A stretch of DNA of 64,000 nt. It comes from Protostelium mycophagum. Taxonomy: Eukaryota > Evosea > Variosea > Protosteliida > Protosteliaceae. Both the position numbers and the translations under genes were made by a program. The DNA is taken from NCBI GenBank assembly GCA_002081555.1, contig MZNV01001684.1, positions 85,152 to 149,151 on the forward strand. The letters run 5' to 3'. The notes under the pieces are model-generated. The model was not told the DNA's origin. It did not search any database and was given only the letters and a program-made list of their open reading frames with translations. Shown here one piece after another: positions 59,701-64,000 of this stretch. Within the stretch, counting starts at the first letter, position 1. Every line of letters starts with the position of its first letter.

Positions 59701-62700
59701 AATGGAACGTATCGGTAACCAAATCACAGAGGACAATGTCTGGGACTGGTACCAACGCAACCAACGTGAGCCAAAAGATTTTCCAGAAAACAACTGACAC
59801 GCACAGCTCCTAAGAGGGAGAAGTCCGTCCCTGAGGAAGAAGAAGAAGAGGTCACGGACGAAATATCACCGCTGGACTCGACTGACCCCGAAGTGTTCAC
59901 AAACGCCTTAATGGACTTTATGACCAATAGAGTTAAGAAGCAGCAAGAAACGAACAATGAGATATTCGATGCTATTTTTAACCCCGTGCTGGAGAGGCCC
60001 AGGTGGGATTTTGGTGTCTACAACGAATCATTCGAATGAGAAGTTGGTTAACGGGGTCAGATTTTCTGAGGATCAACCTTCCCCACCATTCCAAGAACCC
60101 AGGACATTTCACGAAGCAGAGAACTTGGAGGCCCTGCAACTCAGACCCGTACGTGCCATTTGAATTCAATTTTTTGGCGGGAAAATGACGATATCAGATC
60201 TCCAGATACAACGACCCCTACCTTGAAGCACAGAACAGAGAACTGGAAGATATCAAGAATGGACAGGCCATTGATATATTTGGAGAAGTCGTCTATGATG
60301 AGCACTACCCCCACGTTCTTGATGTAATTATGGTTTATTCACTTATCTTTCCATCAGTTTTGACTTGTAATCATAGTAGCTGCGGCAGAGCTGCAGTGTT
60401 CAACCTCTAATTATATACTAAAAAATATGTGGTGTCTCGTTGTAGAACTCAAACTCTCAGGAATTCGCGCACCTCCCCCACAGAAGATTTAATGCTCAGC
60501 CACCAGAAGGTTATGAAGAATCCAAATACTACATGGACCTCCAGGACGAGAGTAAGTTTTACTGTCCAAAAAATATTGTTATTTCTTGTGCATGACTTTG
60601 ATTTCCGAAAATCTATTATACTCCAGACATTGTGTACTACACAGACATTGCATTGTGATATCATATATGTCATCCATCGCCAAAGTGTGACTCTGACCAT
60701 CTCAGTGAAGAATGCCTGGGCCGACTCAGACGAGGGAAAACAAGCCCTTAAAGAGTTCATGAAAGAGCACGACCTCAAAGAAGTCCCCCCAATAATCCGC
60801 GCCAGTAGCGCAACCAGAGCCGCACAAAGGAGAGAGCTGATGGACACAGACGAAGACATCGACACAGGCAATATCCACGAAGAAGACCTCCAAGAAGACG
60901 ACGCTTTCTCCAAAGTCCTGGAGAAGCAGGAGGCCGCCGCGTCCAGACGGAACGACCAGTCGGACTTTTACAATTCCGAAGTGGACTATTTTGACGGAAA
61001 CCGGACCACTTCCGGGAAGAGAGTCAGGGACAAGGGACAAGAGGGAGGACAGCTGTTCCAAGAGAGAGAGATGATAGATGAAGAACAGGAGGCCATTGGT
61101 GAATTCACAAATATGGACGAGAAGGAGTACGCGGACGAATTGAGGGACAAGTTGTTCCCCAGGCCGGTCGTGCCAGTCCCCGAGCCACAGCCCAGCCAGG
61201 TGATTCTCTACAACGAGGAATGTTTTGACCGAGTGTAGATTGCTGAGGCAGATCTGGCCGCAGAATTCCTCTTGTACCAAATATTCGCAAAGACGGTAGT
61301 AGATTTCAGACCATCTTCAGAGCTTGTGGCTGGAGTTGTAGAGAGTCAAAACCCTGTCTACTCTTACGAATCATCATTGAAGGATGTGATCGTGCCACCA
61401 CAACACAGAACAGACTCTTGGGTGCCTGAAGCTGATGTGGTCAACGAGAAGAACGCAGAACAGGTCTGTACACCGTTGTAGATTGTCACCTTTGAAGGAA
61501 CTGACGTGATTAGATCATGATCGATATGGGCATCACCGACCCAGAGGTAAAATCCAAAAAGAATTACAGAATATCATCCTAAAAATAGAACAGGCCAGAG
61601 CTGCCGCAGGAGCTGGTTGCGCATTCCTGGAACGCGCGTACAAAATGAGATGTGCCATCGCTGAGAGGAAGCAGAAGGAATACTTTGAAAAGACCGGCAA
61701 GATGGTCTCTCTCAGAGTCTTCATGCCACAGCGCAACCGTGTGTGAGTGAAATTTCGTCTAAATTCCACGCAATTTTCCTCAACATTCCCAGCGCATCCC
61801 ACGTGTACGACGTCACAATGGAGCCACACAAGGCTGCCGCAGAAGAGAGGAGAAAATCACAAGCTGCCGCCTTCCAGAAGTACCTCTTTGGTTTTTCCAC
61901 AAAGAAAGACCCTAAAGTGGACCCATCTCCATACGAAATTTTGAACGAGCAGGCGATGAAGACGGACCTCTGGGCCGAGAAATTCGGCATTGAGCCCGAG
62001 AAGCTGACCAAGTTGTTTGAAGTTCTGTGCGAGGACATCAATCTCAGAGTGAGTCTTTACATCGTTGTAGATATGCTTCTCAGACCCTGCATCCAACGTG
62101 CACGAGATGTTGCAGCAGGACCAATCTGACTGGTTGTAGATCCAGAAGAGAATGGACATGCCCAGATTCCCCGCTCCTCTGTACAAGAAGACAGAGCTGG
62201 CTGAGGATGATTACGACCCCTTCGACAACAAGATCGACACATTAACAGGTGACTTTATCTCATGATGATGTCATCATGACGTCATAATGACAATTGATAG
62301 GTGAGGACGTGATGGACCAGTTTGAGAAGGATGAGTTACTGAGGGGATGGGGTGGAAACCCCAAGTTCAATGACGACATCACCATGTTCAACCAGAACAT
62401 CCCAGAGACTCCCTTAGTGAGTATTTTCTATCTGTTTCAACCTATAATAATCTCGCCCTCTACAACTCAGAGGCACAAAAATTTGTGCAGTACTGATGTC
62501 TTGACAGGATATCTCCGAACAAGATTGGTTCTATGAGCTGATGAAGGAGGCTCACTGGTTCGACCCACTAGACGACGGTTACTCTCACAACTTCAAAACC
62601 ACAGATATCACCACGAGTGCATACGAGAAGGCTAACAAGGAGAACCCTGAGGTGACGTGTCTACAACGTTGTAGAAGAGACTGATTTTCGAAGGTGTTAA

Positions 62701-62789
62701 CTTTCCACGACTTGGCGGACAAGTTGTTGACCGGACCTCGCAAGAAGTTCAGAACAGTGACTCCTGCTGACGCCAGTCTCTCAGTCTAA
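56748..62789 (+). CDS. Very large HIBCH-like (crotonase-fold) protein with long C-terminal extension
   Basis: The start is ATG 56748; MLVLLRHQQKNLRAVKGSTP fits a mitochondrial leader. About 25 exons can be chained in frame to TAA 62787-62789. Residues of the first third show a crotonase fold like 3-hydroxyisobutyryl-CoA hydrolase: KPFIPILDGAADADGVGASL, FLAGGLRIATNQSIVSFNDA, VPIGSTHFLANMPRNFGIFL, GLSGVPLEGKDLV then YGFANHYIS. The rest is charged and unrecognised, e.g. EEEEEEVTDEISPLDSTDPE (59835), FIRASSATRAAQRRELMDTD-like text near 60800, and FDPLDDGYSHNFKTTDITTS near 62560. No internal promoter or start is evident, and the junction near 59770-59808 splices in frame (NQ|PPKREKS). HIBCH-like proteins without hydrolase activity are mitoribosomal (mS47) in plants and kinetoplastids, one possibility here. 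Two separate genes cannot be excluded. Confidence 0.65.
62661..62674. repeat. Perfect 14-bp palindrome CTACAACGTTGTAG inside an intron
   Basis: This is the two halves of the recurring intron word (CTACAAC and GTTGTAG) joined head to head. It lies in a short intron of the HIBCH-like gene, just after the donor. Confidence 0.6.
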
Positions 62790-63640
62790 AATAAAAAGAA
62801 TATCATGAGCCTGTACCTCTTTATAGATGGTTGTTCCTGCCGAAAACGACATTATACAAGAGAAACAAGACAACTCACTATCCACTGTCTAAAGTGTGCA
62901 TGATCTTTAGCTGCCATCTGCGCTTTCATGTTCTCAAGAGATCATCTTGTTTATCTTCGGCAAAAAAGAATAAAATGGGAAATGGCCGTGATCACCTCGA
63001 ATGTCTTGTCCTTGGCCTTAAGACACACTTGAGAACCTTGAGGCAGGGGTCATTTTTTTAGAAGTAATAATGATTCATATTACATAGTTCCTTCCGTTCC
63101 TCAAGAGATTAAGAAGCTTGGTCTCACGCAGCAGAGTCTTTCTATCCCCTTGACTCCAGCAATAAGAAATCAAGTTTGAGATGAAGAAGACGGATTAATG
63201 ACCTCGTCCACTTCGCCTTACCCATATCCACGGGTTCATCGGGTCTCGTCGAGATGCCTGCTCACAGCTTTTGGCGCAGAACCATGAGATCATACATTTC
63301 AAGAACTTCAGCATTTCTACATATCCATCATCGGTCCGAGGAAATGTCCACAGCCGAGAACGTCAAACAACCACACCTCTGCTCCTAGTTCGTTCAATGG
63401 AAGGGCTCAACATTGATCATAGGTCTCATCAATAATTGATGGTCAGGTCTTGGAGCAGATTCTGCTTCACTGATGCACCTCATGACCACTTCAACTTGTC
63501 CTCATCACAAAAGTATAGATTTATTTGTCTGTATCTACACTGATAAGATTCTTCTCAGGTATCTAAGAAGCTGACGACTGACTGAGTCCCAATAAATAAC
63601 AATTTTGTACAGAATTTTTTTCCTGTACGTAAGTCCGTTG
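62790..63640. other. Gene-poor, degenerate-looking region
   Basis: About 850 bp after the HIBCH-like gene. Frames are short on both strands. On the minus strand AKDKTFE (about 63015) precedes a good donor, and DVLGCGHFLGPMMDM (about 63390) is open for a while, but both soon hit stops. The sequence is less AT-rich than a typical intron, so it could be a decayed gene. I call none. Confidence 0.3.
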
Positions 63641-63652
63641 TGCTCTACAACT

Positions 63653-63692
63653 GGTTTCGTGGTGCAGTTGGTTATCACATACTCTTACGCAG
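63653..63692 (+). pseudogene. 5'-half-like fragment of a tRNA-Val gene
   Basis: These 40 bases (GGTTTCGTGGTGCAGTTGG, then TTATCACATACTCTTACGCAG) look like the acceptor strand, D arm and part of the anticodon arm of a eukaryotic tRNA-Val, with a TAC anticodon-like triplet and a good A box (TGGTGCAGTTGG). There is no T arm (GGTTCGA) and no complementary CGAAACC after it; instead a protein-coding frame begins. It lies in what looks like an intron (GTAAGT at 63629) ending CGCAG. Confidence 0.35.
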
Positions 63693-64000
63693 GGGATGGG
63701 GCTATATGGATCAACCCTTAGCTCTCTTTCATCTCCCGCGACGCCAGGGAGGACGACTGCAGGTGTACAGATTCACGCGCATCTCAGCGACAGTCAAGCT
63801 CTGGAGAACACGGGATCTGTGGGACATCATGGACTACAACGGGACAGCAGACAAGCCCTGGTACACTTGGGCAGTCAAGGAAGCCGCCGGACTGGGAATC
63901 TCGCTGGAATTTCGGCCAAAAAATCAGGTGGTTATTGGCTATGACGGTGAACACGTGAAACTCACAGACCTCAACTCTACAATTATAGAAGCACAACGGA
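63691..64000 (+). CDS. Partial gene, unknown product
   Basis: An open frame runs from about 63691 to the window edge: GWGYMDQPLALFHLPRRQGG, RLQVYRFTRISATVKLWRTR, DLWDIMDYNGTADKPWYTWA, VKEAAGLGISLEFRPKNQVV and onward. Its composition is clearly protein-like with many Trp/Tyr residues, and it begins after a CGCAG acceptor, so an upstream exon is expected before 63629. I recognise no family. The gene continues past the window. Confidence 0.5.

Noticed and set aside
60726-61280. 184-codon minus-strand frame
   Set aside because: Antisense to a long exon of the HIBCH-like gene; hydrophobic composition is a mirror of acidic coding sequence and no start context or domain is seen.
63180-63420. Kinase-like shreds on the minus strand (SRHLDETR, TRGYG, DVLGCG)
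   Set aside because: Wrong order for a kinase and interrupted by stops; likely chance.
1-64000. CRISPR arrays, prophage, insertion sequences
   Set aside because: No regularly spaced repeats, transposase frames or bacterial operons; the window is eukaryotic.

Overview
This window is nuclear DNA from a unicellular eukaryote. Genes lie close together on both strands, and almost all are cut into short exons by introns of about 40-60 bases with GTGAG/GTAAG donors and AG acceptors. The gene set is opisthokont/amoebozoan in flavour (Hippo kinase with a SARAH tail, RasGAP and Rap-GAP proteins, an ISG12-type protein) and includes the centriole protein SAS-6. My inference is a free-living amoebozoan that can build centrioles or flagella, such as a protosteloid amoeba. 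No coding sequence here proves the genus. Exon boundaries were read by eye, so each multi-exon interval gives the span from start to stop and not every splice site.

1-17.7 kb: the end of a glutaminase-A-type gene; an RCC1-repeat gene (-); a JmjC dioxygenase (+); APRT (-); a UBC-fold protein without its cysteine (+); a UFD1/zinc-finger protein (+); an ion-channel-like membrane protein (-); an MT-A70 methyltransferase (-); SAS-6 (+); UBE2H (+). Two identical 5S rRNA genes lie here in opposite orientations. One is clearly inside an intron of the UFD1 gene and the other probably inside an intron of the RCC1 gene, each in the sense direction of its host.

17.9-35.3 kb: a large single-pass membrane protein resembling plant At5g58100/SPOT1; a secreted cysteine-rich protein with three near-identical carbohydrate-binding-like repeats; a Rap-GAP protein (-); a small zinc ribbon; and the most striking gene, a plexin-like receptor with PSI and IPT modules, one membrane span and a cytosolic RasGAP domain. 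It is followed by an inverted, deleted copy of the cysteine-rich gene.

35.4-63 kb: HSC20 co-chaperone; MST/Hippo kinase; sialate O-acetylesterase; p62-like autophagy receptor (a long intronless gene); DNA polymerase delta subunit 3; a SAM-domain protein; PINX1; a tiny unknown gene; CNOT3; a YJU2-family splicing factor; an ITFG2-like protein; two small secreted proteins, one of the ISG12 family; and a very long HIBCH-like protein with a large unknown C-terminal part. A gene-poor stretch and a partial gene close the window.

Across all regions the introns and spacers share short recurring words in both orientations: TCTACAACGA (often extended to TCTACAACGAGTCA), TTTGGCGGGAAA (an E2F-like site), CTAAAAATAG (a MEF2-like site) and TGACGTCA. 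This shared intron vocabulary, the plexin-like receptor and the intronic 5S genes are the observations most worth following up.
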